From positions 372,001-436,000 of the forward strand of contig JAAYDJ010000021.1 in the NCBI GenBank assembly GCA_012729335.1: 64,000 nucleotides of DNA. The letters run 5' to 3'. The stretch comes from Bacteroidales bacterium (GTDB taxonomy: Bacteria; Bacteroidota; Bacteroidia; Bacteroidales; Prolixibacteraceae). Below, piece by piece: positions 25,303 to 34,185 of the stretch. Position 1 is the first letter of the stretch. Each line of letters starts with the position of its first letter. A model generated the notes under the pieces. It had not been told where the DNA came from. It saw only the letters and a list, made by a program, of their open reading frames with translations, and made no database searches. The position numbers and the translations under genes are program-made.

Positions 25303-25433
25303 GCGCAACTGGTCAGAGGTTTATAATATTTCCGGAGGCCAGTTGAAATATTCATACCGGCTTGGTCAGGACCAGCCTGCGCGATTAACCACATGAATAA
25401 AATATCAAACCGGACTAATTTTTGGTATCGCAT

Positions 25434-25982
25434 ATGAAATCAGAAATCTCTCCTGACAGGTACCGTCTGACCGACGGCGAGGTCACATTGCGTCCATTTG
25501 TGCCCGGGGATAAAAGGCGGCTCGCAGAGCTGGGCAATAACGTGAACATTTTCAGGAACCTGCGCGACGGATTTCCCCATCCCTACACGGTGGCCGATGC
25601 GGAAAGGTTCATTGCCATGGTGATGGAACATGTACCCCCCCACGCCTTTGCCATCGAATTCCAGGGCGAATATGTGGGGAACATCGGCATCCACCCCAAA
25701 GGGGATATCTACCGGTTGGGGGCTGAGATCGGTTATTTTCTCGGGGAACCCTGGTGGCACAAGGGAATTATGCCCCGGGCGGTCAGGCTGGCCTGTGCCT
25801 ATGCCTTCAGGGAACTGGGCATCATCCGCATCGACACCGGGGTGTTCGATTATAATGTGGCCTCACAGCGGGTGCTCGAAAAATGCGGTTTCGTGAAGGA
25901 AGGCATTTTCAGAAAGTCGGTTATCAAGATGGGACAAATCTGCGATGAGGTGCGCTACGCCCTGCTGAAAGAGAATGGTTAG
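25434..25982 (+). CDS. GNAT N-acetyltransferase, RimJ/RimL type
   Basis: A 182-residue cytosolic acetyltransferase using acetyl-CoA. It starts with the typical substrate-side strand (VTLRPFVPGDKRRLAELGNN), has FAIEFQGEYVGNIGIHP and the acetyl-CoA-binding region around EIGYFLGEPWWHKGIM, and ends with IIRIDTGVFDYNVASQRVLE followed by KCGFVKEGIFRKS, the RimJ/RimL signature. The acceptor may be a protein N-terminus or a small molecule. I chose ATG 25434 over the TTG at 25422. A hairpin lies 56 bp downstream. Confidence 0.92.
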   Translation: MKSEISPDRYRLTDGEVTLRPFVPGDKRRLAELGNNVNIFRNLRDGFPHPYTVADAERFIAMVMEHVPPHAFAIEFQGEYVGNIGIHPKGDIYRLGAEIGYFLGEPWWHKGIMPRAVRLACAYAFRELGIIRIDTGVFDYNVASQRVLEKCGFVKEGIFRKSVIKMGQICDEVRYALLKENG

Positions 25983-26037
25983 ATTCCCTGATCTCCCGGA
26001 AAGTATGGTGATCATTCACGCCCAGCGGAAAAGAAAA

Positions 26038-26064
26038 CCCCTCCTTCCGGGGGGGAAGGAGGGG
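26038..26064. terminator. strong hairpin terminator between convergent genes
   Basis: CCCCTCCTTCC (26038-26048), loop of five G, then GGAAGGAGGGG (26054-26064) gives a perfect 11-bp GC-rich stem. On the minus strand it is followed by TTTTCTTTTC, so it terminates the collagen-like lipoprotein gene well, and it should also stop the acetyltransferase transcript. Confidence 0.8.
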
Positions 26065-26184
26065 AATCTGAAAGTAAAAGGGAGAAGATGTATTCTGAGC
26101 TATGCTGTTAGTGACCTCAGAGAGGGTAAGCCCTTGGGTATGGTTGTGGTTTCCTGGGCTCAACCCTAAGTCATGAGTCAGCGT

Positions 26185-26799
26185 TTACAAGGCCGGGAGG
26201 GATTTCCGCAGACCCGGTTCCGGGGTGCCTTCCTTCATGATGTCGGAGAAGCGTATTTTGCTGACCTGTGTATCCTGCAGATTGATCGATTTCATGACCA
26301 GGTTGTAGTTGGTGAGATCGAGGGAAAGGTCGGTGGCGAAATCGGCGGGCATGACCACGATGCGGAAAACCTGGTTTTCCCATTCTGCCGGCAGCAGGGT
26401 GGTGAAGTCGACGTTTCCGCCCAGGAACACCTGGACGTCAACCTGGGTGAAGTCGTAATTGTATTGGAGGAGGCCTTCGTCGAGGACTACCGTCTGGGGC
26501 AGCAGACGCCACACATCCAGGGGTTTGTTGTCGCTGCCGGTCACCGTTTCCCAAAGGATGTAAACCAGCACAATGTCGCTTTGAAATACCTCAATGGTAT
26601 TGGGGAATTTGAAGTAGAGCATGTAGTCGTTGGCGGCGGTGAAGTCGCCCTCAATTTCGAAAGCAGTGCCCAGGATGTTCACCCCGTCCTTGCCATCTTT
26701 CCCGTCGAGCCCGTCGCGTCCGTCCATCCCGGGTTCCCCCACACAGGCAGTCAGAAGGGCCATGGCTGCCATCAGGATCATCGCTTTCATTGTTTTCAT
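26185..26799 (-). CDS. lipoprotein with short collagen-like segment
   Basis: About 204 residues from ATG 26799 (a longer frame from 26826 would add an unlikely tail). The lipobox is MALLTACVG. Directly after the lipidated Cys comes a short Gly-X-Y stretch with seven triplets (GEPGMDGRDGLDGKDGKDG), then a 165-residue beta-rich domain with no motif I know. Such lipoproteins with a few collagen-like triplets recur in Bacteroidota and are uncharacterised; the triplets may act as a rigid spacer or form trimers. The gene stands alone, with a strong terminator downstream. Confidence 0.8.
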   Translation of the reverse strand: MKTMKAMILMAAMALLTACVGEPGMDGRDGLDGKDGKDGVNILGTAFEIEGDFTAANDYMLYFKFPNTIEVFQSDIVLVYILWETVTGSDNKPLDVWRLLPQTVVLDEGLLQYNYDFTQVDVQVFLGGNVDFTTLLPAEWENQVFRIVVMPADFATDLSLDLTNYNLVMKSINLQDTQVSKIRFSDIMKEGTPEPGLRKSLPAL

Positions 26800-26938
26800 G
26801 ATTTCTGGTGTTAAATAGTAGAACAATTTAATGGGATAATTACAACATTAATGCCAATTTGATTATTAACTGTGGGAGGAGATGTCAATTTGTCTTCATT
26901 TTGTGTTTCGGCCGGGTTGCAAGGCATGCGCGAAACCA

Positions 26939-28444
26939 TTAAGGGTTCATTTTCCTGTTGAGTATGTATTTGTCAACCAGGTCGATCAGTCCGAAGTAAC
27001 TCAGTAAAATAAGAATATGAATGTAATGGTGAAAAATAATCATGGAGAGGTAGACCAGGATGAGCAGGATGATGTAACATCTTTGGTTCCACAGGGTGCT
27101 CAGGATTTTTCCCCGGCGGGTTTCCCCTTCTTCCATTTCCCGGCGGTGGTAAAAGGTGTGGTAGGTGACATAGAAGAATAGGGCCAGCAGGAGCATGAGG
27201 TATCCGGGGGGAATGAGGTGGTCTCCCTCTTCCAGGGAGGCATAGAGGTTCATCAGAATGACTGGTCCGGCATCCATGCCGGTCACTGAGGTGTGGATAT
27301 CATTCCTGCCTTCCACATCCCCGATGACCACCACCTGGTTCTCGCCGAGGAGGTACTCCTCAAAAAGCCCGAGCTGGAAATAATTCTCCCCTTCGGCCAG
27401 GAGGTCCTGTGAATAGCGGAATTCGGGAATCACCGTATTGAGCACCCATTTCCCATCATGAGTGTAATAACGGACCGGTCCCCATCTGTTTTCTTTCATT
27501 TTTTTCCCTGAAACGGCTTCCCAGGCGATGAGGGGCATCTGGCGCCATCCTTCGTAGGTGATGAAGCTGTATTTGAGGAACTGGGCGTTGAGGAAAGAGG
27601 AGCGGTACTGTGATAAACCGGTGGTGCCGTCAAACACTGGAGGGTTGACGCTTTTTTCAAGGTCATTATAATAGGAGGGGAAGACGATTTTGTTTTTTTG
27701 GCTGAGGCTGAGGAGCACCTCCTGCAGAAGAGAATCGGCTTCTGTGTCGGCCGATGGAAATTCAAAGAAGATATCGCAGAGGATGAATTTTAACCGGTTG
27801 GCGTGCTGGTCGAGGATTTTCAGTTTTTCGGCAAGCATGCGGCGGTCGGTGATCACGGTGTTGGTCAGATGATCATTGTCGAGGGGGACCAGGGCATTGT
27901 TCTGCGAGCTGTTGAGAAGGAGGAATTTTGCAGGGAGGTCGCTACCCGGAGTGGTATGGAGGATGTACTGGTTGAGGAATGAGCGCATGCTGAAGTAGTC
28001 GTTCATAAAGCCAAACCCGTCAAGGTAGTTGACATGCCCCAGCCAGAGTAGGACCAGGGCGATCATCCATACGGCGTGAAGGGTCGACAGCAGCGTCCGC
28101 AGGGGAGTGATTCCGGGAAAGAGAAGCCGGAGGAGACGGCCCGGGGACGCCAGAAGCCGGGAAAGTGCGCTGTCTCTTCCGCTGTTCTGAAGGTTGGGAT
28201 CTGGTGACTTCTTTTCTTTATGGTCAGCTTTCTGATTTCCAGGTTCACCGGAATACTGCTCTTCGAAGTTTCCACCTGCGGTTCCGGATGGGTGGGTGCC
28301 GGAAATATCCTTCCTGCTCTCTGCCACTCCGGGGTGGTCGTTTGTCGGGATCCTCCCGGTTTGCCCGTCAATTAAGGTATGGCCGGTGGTTCCTGGTGTT
28401 TTTTGTGGACCATGATTTGCCTGATCGGCTCTTTCTTTATCCAT
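26939..28444 (-). CDS. CHASE2-like sensor protein without output domain
   Basis: About 501 residues from ATG 28444, 14 bp after the CHAT gene stop. The first 100 residues are hydrophilic and Gly/Pro/Lys-rich. A membrane helix (AVWMIALVLLWLGHV, about 125-145) leads into a periplasmic region of about 260 residues that resembles CHASE2: FILCDIFFEFPSADTEAD for the conserved early strand and QVVVIGDVEGRNDIHTSVTG for the late one. Three C-terminal helices (about 410-490) end the protein, as in CHASE2 proteins. No kinase, cyclase or GGDEF output follows. CHASE2 and CHAT often occur together, so it probably works with the protease encoded upstream. Confidence 0.7.
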   Translation of the reverse strand: MDKERADQANHGPQKTPGTTGHTLIDGQTGRIPTNDHPGVAESRKDISGTHPSGTAGGNFEEQYSGEPGNQKADHKEKKSPDPNLQNSGRDSALSRLLASPGRLLRLLFPGITPLRTLLSTLHAVWMIALVLLWLGHVNYLDGFGFMNDYFSMRSFLNQYILHTTPGSDLPAKFLLLNSSQNNALVPLDNDHLTNTVITDRRMLAEKLKILDQHANRLKFILCDIFFEFPSADTEADSLLQEVLLSLSQKNKIVFPSYYNDLEKSVNPPVFDGTTGLSQYRSSFLNAQFLKYSFITYEGWRQMPLIAWEAVSGKKMKENRWGPVRYYTHDGKWVLNTVIPEFRYSQDLLAEGENYFQLGLFEEYLLGENQVVVIGDVEGRNDIHTSVTGMDAGPVILMNLYASLEEGDHLIPPGYLMLLLALFFYVTYHTFYHRREMEEGETRRGKILSTLWNQRCYIILLILVYLSMIIFHHYIHILILLSYFGLIDLVDKYILNRKMNP

Positions 28445-28458
28445 ACTGTATTTCCTTC

Positions 28459-31400
28459 TTATCTGATGAACACGAATCCTGCCCAAAGGGAGGGCTGGTC
28501 GCGGTACAATTCCTTCAGTTCATTCTGGGCGTTCAGAAAGGCGGTTTCAGGGTTGCTACCGCGGACCAGGTGGGTGTAGAAGTGGTCCATGAGTTCCATG
28601 GTTTCCAGGTCGGGGACCTCCCAGAGAGAGACGACCATGCTTTGAGCTCCGGCCATGAAAAGTGCCCGCTGCAGGCCGTACACCCCTTCGTTGCCACGGA
28701 TCTCTCCCAGTCCGGTCTGACAAGCCGAGAGGACGGCAAGTTCTGTAGCTGAGAGGTCGAGATGGGAGATTTCCCAGGCAGTGAGGATGCCGTCTTCCCT
28801 GCCGGGGGAGCGTGAACCGCCTACCCAGGCCTGGTTGGCCCCGGCAAGAAGAAGCCCCGACCGCATCAGGGGAATGCCCGCGGTGGCGATTACCTCCTGT
28901 GCCGTCAGACGGATGTGCTCTCCTGAGGAGGATTCCCTGTCGGGTGGAGGAAGACTGAATCCATGGCTGGCCAGGTGAATGAGGGCCGGTGAAGCTCCGC
29001 CGAGCGCCTTGAAGCGCTCTTCGGTGGCGTCGGAACCCATGAGCAGGGTCACCGGCAGTTGATGATTCCCGAGGAGCCGGCTGACGCGGGTGGCTTCCTC
29101 CTGTGTGCCGGGCAGAAAATCCCATGCACTTCCACGCAGACTCCGCAAATCCGCTTCATACCCTTTTTCACCGGCTGAAGCATTACTTTTCGTCCCCGGT
29201 CCGGTCTGAAAGGGGATTCCCGCCTCTCCTGAGGAAGAATTCATGCCGGGAGCTGAAGGGGGGAGATCTTCCCCGGCGTTCCTCCCGGAATCGCTATTGC
29301 CCCCGGAACTGCTGTTGTAGTTGATGCCGCCGAGAACCATCCCCGAGGTGGCCTCTCCCGGTTTTTTACGCCGGATAAGGTTCCTGGTCGAAGAGAGATT
29401 CACGAGTTTGTATTGGTCGGAGAGCACCTTGCCCGGGCCGGTCGGCAGCGCCGCGAAAGAAACGCGGTGCAGTAAACCCGACGGAGAATAATAGAGGGTG
29501 GTGATGCCCTGAAGCTCCTTTTCCAGGGGTTTCCACACCAGGGTGGCGAGTTCACTGTTCTCAGCGAAATAGAGTTCATCGGGGTGGAGGGCCAGGAGTT
29601 GTTCGAGGCGGTCGCCGGTGGTCAGGAAACGGACCAGGGGCCAGGGATCTTCCTTTCGCAGGAGCAGGGCGCAATACCAGGTGGTATCGCTCTCATGCCA
29701 GGGATCGCTGTTTTTAAAGGAGACGAATTCGATGGCCGCTTCCCCTTTGCCCAGGGCTTCCCTGATCTCCCTGAAGCTGGTCTCTGCGGTGGTCAGCATC
29801 CCAAAGGAGGGATTTCCCCCCTCCCTGAGTTGGTTCACCCTCTCCTTGATTTGTTTACGAAGGCGATCTTCCCGGTTTTGCAAGAGGGCTGGGTCTTGTT
29901 TGCGCTGGGTGGGGGGCTGTGCCAGCAGTTCTTCCAGAACGGTACGGACTCCCTTTTCTTCCACGGCTAACCGGGTCAGCGTCGTGTCGGTGCCTGCCGC
30001 CACCGCTTGCTGCAACCTGAGGGCCGACTGCAACAGAATACCCTTGAGAAAGAGCTGGTTGTCATACATGCGGCCGGCCAGGGAAGGCTCTTGCTCCCGG
30101 TTTCTGAACCAAATGGCATGGTGATAATCAAAAAAACGTGAGGCATACCCCGAAAGGAAAGCTTCCATTTCGTTTTCCGACCAGTAGAGGATGTTTTTTT
30201 CGACCAGTTTACGCAGAGCTTCATTGTTCACCAGGGATTCGGTGATGGCTTCCGTGATCTCTCCGGCGCCTTCCAGCCCGAAAGTCCGGTTGATCCGGTG
30301 GGTAAGACAGTCGGGATGATCCTCCCTGTGAAGGGCGGCATAGCTGGCGACCGCCGAGGCTGCCCAGGCCGCGGCCTCCCGGAAGGACCCCGTACGCAGG
30401 TAGACCAGTCCCAGGTTCCCCTTCAGGTTGGCAAACTGACCCCAGGTGGTGTCGCGTGTTTCCCTGTAGATGCCGATGGCCCGGCGGTACATCTCTCCGG
30501 CCCGGTCGTATTCGCGGAGGTGCCAGTGGATGGTCCCCATGGTCCCCAGGTCGGAAGCATAATCCAGTTCGTGAATACCTCCCCGGGGCGCGGTTTCCAG
30601 AAGCCGTGTATACTGGCTTTTGGCCTGAAGGTAATTCCCCTGATGGATGGCATGGACCGCCGTGATGGAGAGTAAAAGGCTTTCTGTGAGGCTGTCGCCC
30701 GACCACGATGGTGACCGGCGCACTTCTTCGGCGATCCGGAGGGCCCGGTCGGGATCACCCATTTTCATGTAAATCATGGCCAGATCCAGGGTTACCCTGT
30801 CTGCCGGTTTCTCCTGTCCGGGCACTTCCCGGTAAAGGCCGGAGGCCTTCAGCAGGTTTTTTTCAGCCTTGTCATACGCTCCCTCCAGGCTGTAAAGTAT
30901 GCCCAGTGTATGGTAATGACCTGCCTGTTGTTCCGGGGTGCTGACCGGGGCCAGCCAGGGAATCATGGTTTCCAGAACCGGCCTCAGTTTCTGGTACCAG
31001 CCATTATTCCCATACCAGGTATAGAGGTTTACGCAGATGGCCAGTTCCCTTTCCTTCCGGTCATAGAGGGTGTCGGCACGCAGCAGCTCCAGGAACAGGG
31101 GTTCCGCTTCCGCGGGGTGACCGGTTTCAAAGAGGTTGTTTCCGACGGCAAAAAGGAAATCCTGGTACTCCCGGGTGTTCAGATCTCCGAAGGTACGGCC
31201 CAGGGCCACTGCCCCAAGGATACTGGTCAGAGCCTCCTCCTCCCTCCCCAGAAGCCTTTGACCGTCGGCCATGTTCAGGTAAATCCACATCAGCTCCCCG
31301 GGGGTGGCGCCGTTTTTCTTTCCCATGGCCAGAAAGGCTTCCATATAGGGAAGGGCCAGATCGGGGCGTTTCTTCCCGACGAGAGTCACCAAAACTGCCT

Positions 31401-31536
31401 TGACCATTTCAGGGTCTTTCTGTTCTTCGGGAGTCAGCAGAGGCAGCTGGCCGGGAGCTTCCTGGGCTGAAATCCTGTGGAAATTCAGTCCGGACAGGAG
31501 CAACAGAAGTGCGGCCAGCCTGAGCAAACCTTTCAT
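28459..31536 (-). CDS. exported TPR-CHAT caspase-like protease
   Basis: A 1025-residue protein: signal peptide (about 1-24, LLLLSGLNFHRISAQ), then about 500 residues of TPR helices (for example AEKNLLKASGLYREVPGQ and LGTMGTIHWHLREYDRAGEM), a helical linker, and a C-terminal CHAT domain (about 720-1025). The caspase-type dyad is intact: His858 in IHLASHGFS and Cys939 in LSACQTG, 81 residues apart. A low-complexity Ser/Gly insert lies at about 735-790. CHAT proteases cleave partner proteins after activation through their TPRs; some are defence or cell-death effectors, but exported ones are less understood. It overlaps the preceding gene by ATGA. Confidence 0.9.
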   Translation of the reverse strand: MKGLLRLAALLLLLSGLNFHRISAQEAPGQLPLLTPEEQKDPEMVKAVLVTLVGKKRPDLALPYMEAFLAMGKKNGATPGELMWIYLNMADGQRLLGREEEALTSILGAVALGRTFGDLNTREYQDFLFAVGNNLFETGHPAEAEPLFLELLRADTLYDRKERELAICVNLYTWYGNNGWYQKLRPVLETMIPWLAPVSTPEQQAGHYHTLGILYSLEGAYDKAEKNLLKASGLYREVPGQEKPADRVTLDLAMIYMKMGDPDRALRIAEEVRRSPSWSGDSLTESLLLSITAVHAIHQGNYLQAKSQYTRLLETAPRGGIHELDYASDLGTMGTIHWHLREYDRAGEMYRRAIGIYRETRDTTWGQFANLKGNLGLVYLRTGSFREAAAWAASAVASYAALHREDHPDCLTHRINRTFGLEGAGEITEAITESLVNNEALRKLVEKNILYWSENEMEAFLSGYASRFFDYHHAIWFRNREQEPSLAGRMYDNQLFLKGILLQSALRLQQAVAAGTDTTLTRLAVEEKGVRTVLEELLAQPPTQRKQDPALLQNREDRLRKQIKERVNQLREGGNPSFGMLTTAETSFREIREALGKGEAAIEFVSFKNSDPWHESDTTWYCALLLRKEDPWPLVRFLTTGDRLEQLLALHPDELYFAENSELATLVWKPLEKELQGITTLYYSPSGLLHRVSFAALPTGPGKVLSDQYKLVNLSSTRNLIRRKKPGEATSGMVLGGINYNSSSGGNSDSGRNAGEDLPPSAPGMNSSSGEAGIPFQTGPGTKSNASAGEKGYEADLRSLRGSAWDFLPGTQEEATRVSRLLGNHQLPVTLLMGSDATEERFKALGGASPALIHLASHGFSLPPPDRESSSGEHIRLTAQEVIATAGIPLMRSGLLLAGANQAWVGGSRSPGREDGILTAWEISHLDLSATELAVLSACQTGLGEIRGNEGVYGLQRALFMAGAQSMVVSLWEVPDLETMELMDHFYTHLVRGSNPETAFLNAQNELKELYRDQPSLWAGFVFIR

Positions 31537-32411
31537 CTTTGGGAAGTTTCAGAAAGTACCCGGGTGATCCTTTGCCTGAGCCATGTGAGCGCTTCCTCAG
31601 GCGTGTAAAGTCCCATGCTGCGCTGGATCTGCCTCTCCTTTACCAGGGTGGGGAAGAGGAATCCGTAGATCTCTTCCGGGTCGGGTTGCACACCGGGGTA
31701 GGAGATTTCCGACCGGTAGCGGATGATGTCGTCGAGGAAAACCAGCGAAAAGGGGGGGATTTTTCCGTGAAGGGTTTCTTCACTCCCTGTTTCCTGGTCG
31801 TCGATATACAGCTGAATGCCGGAAATTTCAAATGAATTGAGGGGGATGGTTCCGGGAGTGGTGCCGAACCATTTTTCCCGGGTAAGGTATAGGGTGTCAT
31901 TTTCCCCTACCACGCGGGTGATCTCCTGACCACCGGCATGGTAGCGGATGGCCAGCCGCCTGTGGCCGCCAAAGGCAAACTGGGTGAGGCCCTGGCAGAG
32001 AAGGGTGTCTTCCCTGACCATCAGGATAAGACCCGTATCGGGGGTGAAAGCCCTGCGAAATTCAAAATCGCTTCGGAGGGTACCCAGGCTGCGGGTGGCC
32101 AGCATCAGATCCCTGCCCGGCTGGCGAAGACGCGCCGAAACTACCACTACCTTTCGCAATCCCTTGTCGAGGAGGTGTACTTCATCGGTGGTGCCGCCAA
32201 AGGAGAAATGGGCCATCTCACCCTTCAGGAGATCCTGGTTGCGCAGGTCGGGAGCTTCCACCAACGACCCCTTACGCAGGAGTGTCCCCTTATAGGTGAC
32301 TTCACCACGAACCATCACCACCTCATAGGGGGTGATGGCCCCCAGAAACAACGGCAGCATCAGAGCCACCACAGCCGTCAGGATGCCCCTGAAATGATAA
32401 GCTATACACAT
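31533..32411 (-). CDS. exported protein of CHAT operon, FecR-like N-terminus
   Basis: About 292 residues from ATG 32411. An in-frame TTG at 32432 is the alternative. A signal peptide or anchor helix (FRGILTAVVALMLPLFLGAI) precedes beta-rich sequence. The region VVMVRGEVTYKGTLLRKGSLV resembles a FecR-type 'v.GeV....LkkGd' strand pattern, though weakly. The rest is unrecognised. It is the first gene of the three-gene operon and overlaps the CHAT gene by 4 bp, so the two are made together. It could be a periplasmic partner, inhibitor or substrate of the protease. Confidence 0.7.
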   Translation of the reverse strand: MCIAYHFRGILTAVVALMLPLFLGAITPYEVVMVRGEVTYKGTLLRKGSLVEAPDLRNQDLLKGEMAHFSFGGTTDEVHLLDKGLRKVVVVSARLRQPGRDLMLATRSLGTLRSDFEFRRAFTPDTGLILMVREDTLLCQGLTQFAFGGHRRLAIRYHAGGQEITRVVGENDTLYLTREKWFGTTPGTIPLNSFEISGIQLYIDDQETGSEETLHGKIPPFSLVFLDDIIRYRSEISYPGVQPDPEEIYGFLFPTLVKERQIQRSMGLYTPEEALTWLRQRITRVLSETSQR

Positions 32412-32457
32412 AGATGAGACATTAACCGGCAAATAGCCGGAGATCAGTTATCTCCCT

Positions 32458-32465
32458 CAAAGATA
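32458..32465 (-). promoter_or_regulatory. -7 box of the CHAT operon
   Basis: On the minus strand TATCTTTG is an exact TAnnTTTG match, 47 bp upstream of the ATG at 32411. No convincing -33 TTTG lies above it. Transcription would start near 32452, which also argues against the TTG start at 32432. Confidence 0.5.
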
Positions 32466-32512
32466 ATATACATATTGTTTCCCCGGAAGGGGGAGAGGGT
32501 AAACTGCCGTGG

Positions 32513-34090
32513 TTATTTTTTGGGGCTGCTGACCTTGAAACTACTTTCCTGGAGGAAGGTTCTTCCGAACATGTCGGTAGCCCTCACTTCGATGGTATGA
32601 AGCCCTTCGGTGGGAACCGCGGGCATGGCCGCCTGCCAGAGATGGGCGCAGCGTTGCGGGCTGGAAGGTCTTCTTCCGGGGAGAAGCTCCTCGCTGGAGT
32701 CCCAGCGCCAGAGTTGTTCCAGGTATGCCGGATCTTCCTTTTCGGTATGGTTCATGGCGCTCCATTTTCCGTCGTCGATGCGGTATTCGACCTGGTTGCC
32801 CATGTGGCCCATGAAGAAGTTAACCGTGATCTGGGCTCCCGTACGCTGGTTTAGGGGAACCACCCTGGGATGGACGATATGCATCTGGTAACCATCGGGT
32901 TTTCCGGCGGCCTTATAGTCTATGACATAGCGGTTTCCGTCAATGCAGAGGAAGGAGTATCCTTTGGGTGTGCCGTCGTACATGGTGGCCAGGGGGATTC
33001 CCCTTTCATCCAACTCCCCCTTGTGCCAGTCCCCGCAGCTGGTGCCGCTGTTGAATTCGTGCAGGGGTTTGCTTCCCTGCCAGCCGTCACCGGGGCCGTA
33101 AAAATTGTGGCGTTGCAGGTGCGTGTGGGCCGACATGACCAGCAGGTTGGGAAATTCCTTCAGGATATCGAAGAGTTGCTGGCGACAGGCGAGGCCGAAT
33201 TCTTCGGCATCGGTGCTGTGCAGGGGAATGTGAAAGGAGAGAACGACCAGTTTATCCTTGTTCACATGACGGAGGTCGTTGGCGATGAATTCCAGCTGGT
33301 CGGGCCTGAGCCCCCCGCGGTACCGGCTTTTACCCTGTGGGTCAGGATACAGGATATCGTCGAGGAGGATGAAATGGGCTTTCCCATAGTTAAAGGCATA
33401 ATTGGCCGGGCCGAAACGGGCTTCAAAGGTTTCGTCGGCCAGGGAATCGGCCCTGGCCTCGTAGTTCTGGTCGTGGTTGCCCATCACGTTATACCAGGGG
33501 AGGCCTACCCTTTTCACCGCTTCCAGATAGGGGAGGTGAAGGTCGAGGTCGTCCCATACCAGGTCGCCCAGGCTGATACCGAAGGCCACTCCGCCGATGC
33601 CGGCGATTTCATCGATGATTCCCCGGTTGAAGAAGTCGACTTCTTCCCTGGTGAGGGGCTGGGGATCACCCAGGACCAGGGCGGTGAAGCTTTCCTTCTC
33701 TTCAGAGGGGAGGAGTCCGAAGTCGACCGTCCGGGGCAGGGGTCCTGTGGGGGCTACCCCGGGATACTTATACCCTTGCGGTGATCCGCCGGGTTTGTGG
33801 ATATGGTAAAAGCGGGGCAGGTTGAACTCACTGAGCGGCAGGGCATATTGCTCAGGTTTGATGACAAAGATGATGTTGTCGATGCCTACCGGGAGGGCAT
33901 ACTCCCCTTTCGGGCCGGTGAGAACTACTTCTCTCCCGTTTGACACGGCCACCCCGGGAAGACCCTTTTCCCGCCGTTCCATTTTTCCGTTTCCGTTCAG
34001 GTCGCCGTAGACGACTCCCCTGACCATCCCCTGTGCAGTCAGCACGGCCGGGAGAACCACCATGGCCAGAATCAGCAAATAGTTTCTCAT
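32513..34090 (-). CDS. exported calcineurin-like phosphoesterase
   Basis: A 525-residue metallophosphoesterase with a signal peptide (LLILAMVVLPAVLTAQ). It has the three-domain plan common in Bacteroidota: an N-terminal SdrD/CarboxypepD-like beta domain (GVVYGDLNGNGKMERREKGL, about 24-100), the catalytic domain and a C-terminal beta domain. Metal-site motifs are complete: LVLGDPQ, SLGDLVWDD, NVMGNHDQN, LSFHIPLH and MSAHTHLQRH. The substrate (nucleotide, phospholipid or phosphoprotein) cannot be told from sequence. It has its own promoter between it and the YyaL-type gene. Confidence 0.92.
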   Translation of the reverse strand: MRNYLLILAMVVLPAVLTAQGMVRGVVYGDLNGNGKMERREKGLPGVAVSNGREVVLTGPKGEYALPVGIDNIIFVIKPEQYALPLSEFNLPRFYHIHKPGGSPQGYKYPGVAPTGPLPRTVDFGLLPSEEKESFTALVLGDPQPLTREEVDFFNRGIIDEIAGIGGVAFGISLGDLVWDDLDLHLPYLEAVKRVGLPWYNVMGNHDQNYEARADSLADETFEARFGPANYAFNYGKAHFILLDDILYPDPQGKSRYRGGLRPDQLEFIANDLRHVNKDKLVVLSFHIPLHSTDAEEFGLACRQQLFDILKEFPNLLVMSAHTHLQRHNFYGPGDGWQGSKPLHEFNSGTSCGDWHKGELDERGIPLATMYDGTPKGYSFLCIDGNRYVIDYKAAGKPDGYQMHIVHPRVVPLNQRTGAQITVNFFMGHMGNQVEYRIDDGKWSAMNHTEKEDPAYLEQLWRWDSSEELLPGRRPSSPQRCAHLWQAAMPAVPTEGLHTIEVRATDMFGRTFLQESSFKVSSPKK

Positions 34091-34147
34091 AGTATATTTT
34101 TTGAAGTAGTGATGTCAGCCTGACCAGTACGGTCAGTGCACTGAACG

Positions 34148-34155
34148 CAAACTTA
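34148..34155 (-). promoter_or_regulatory. -33/-7 promoter of the phosphoesterase gene
   Basis: On the minus strand TAAGTTTG matches the -7 consensus exactly and TTTT lies 19 bp upstream at the -33 position. Expected start near 34141, leaving a leader of about 50 nt before ATG 34090. Confidence 0.6.
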
Positions 34156-34185
34156 CGGAATTGGCGGGAATGTTAAAAGCAATTT

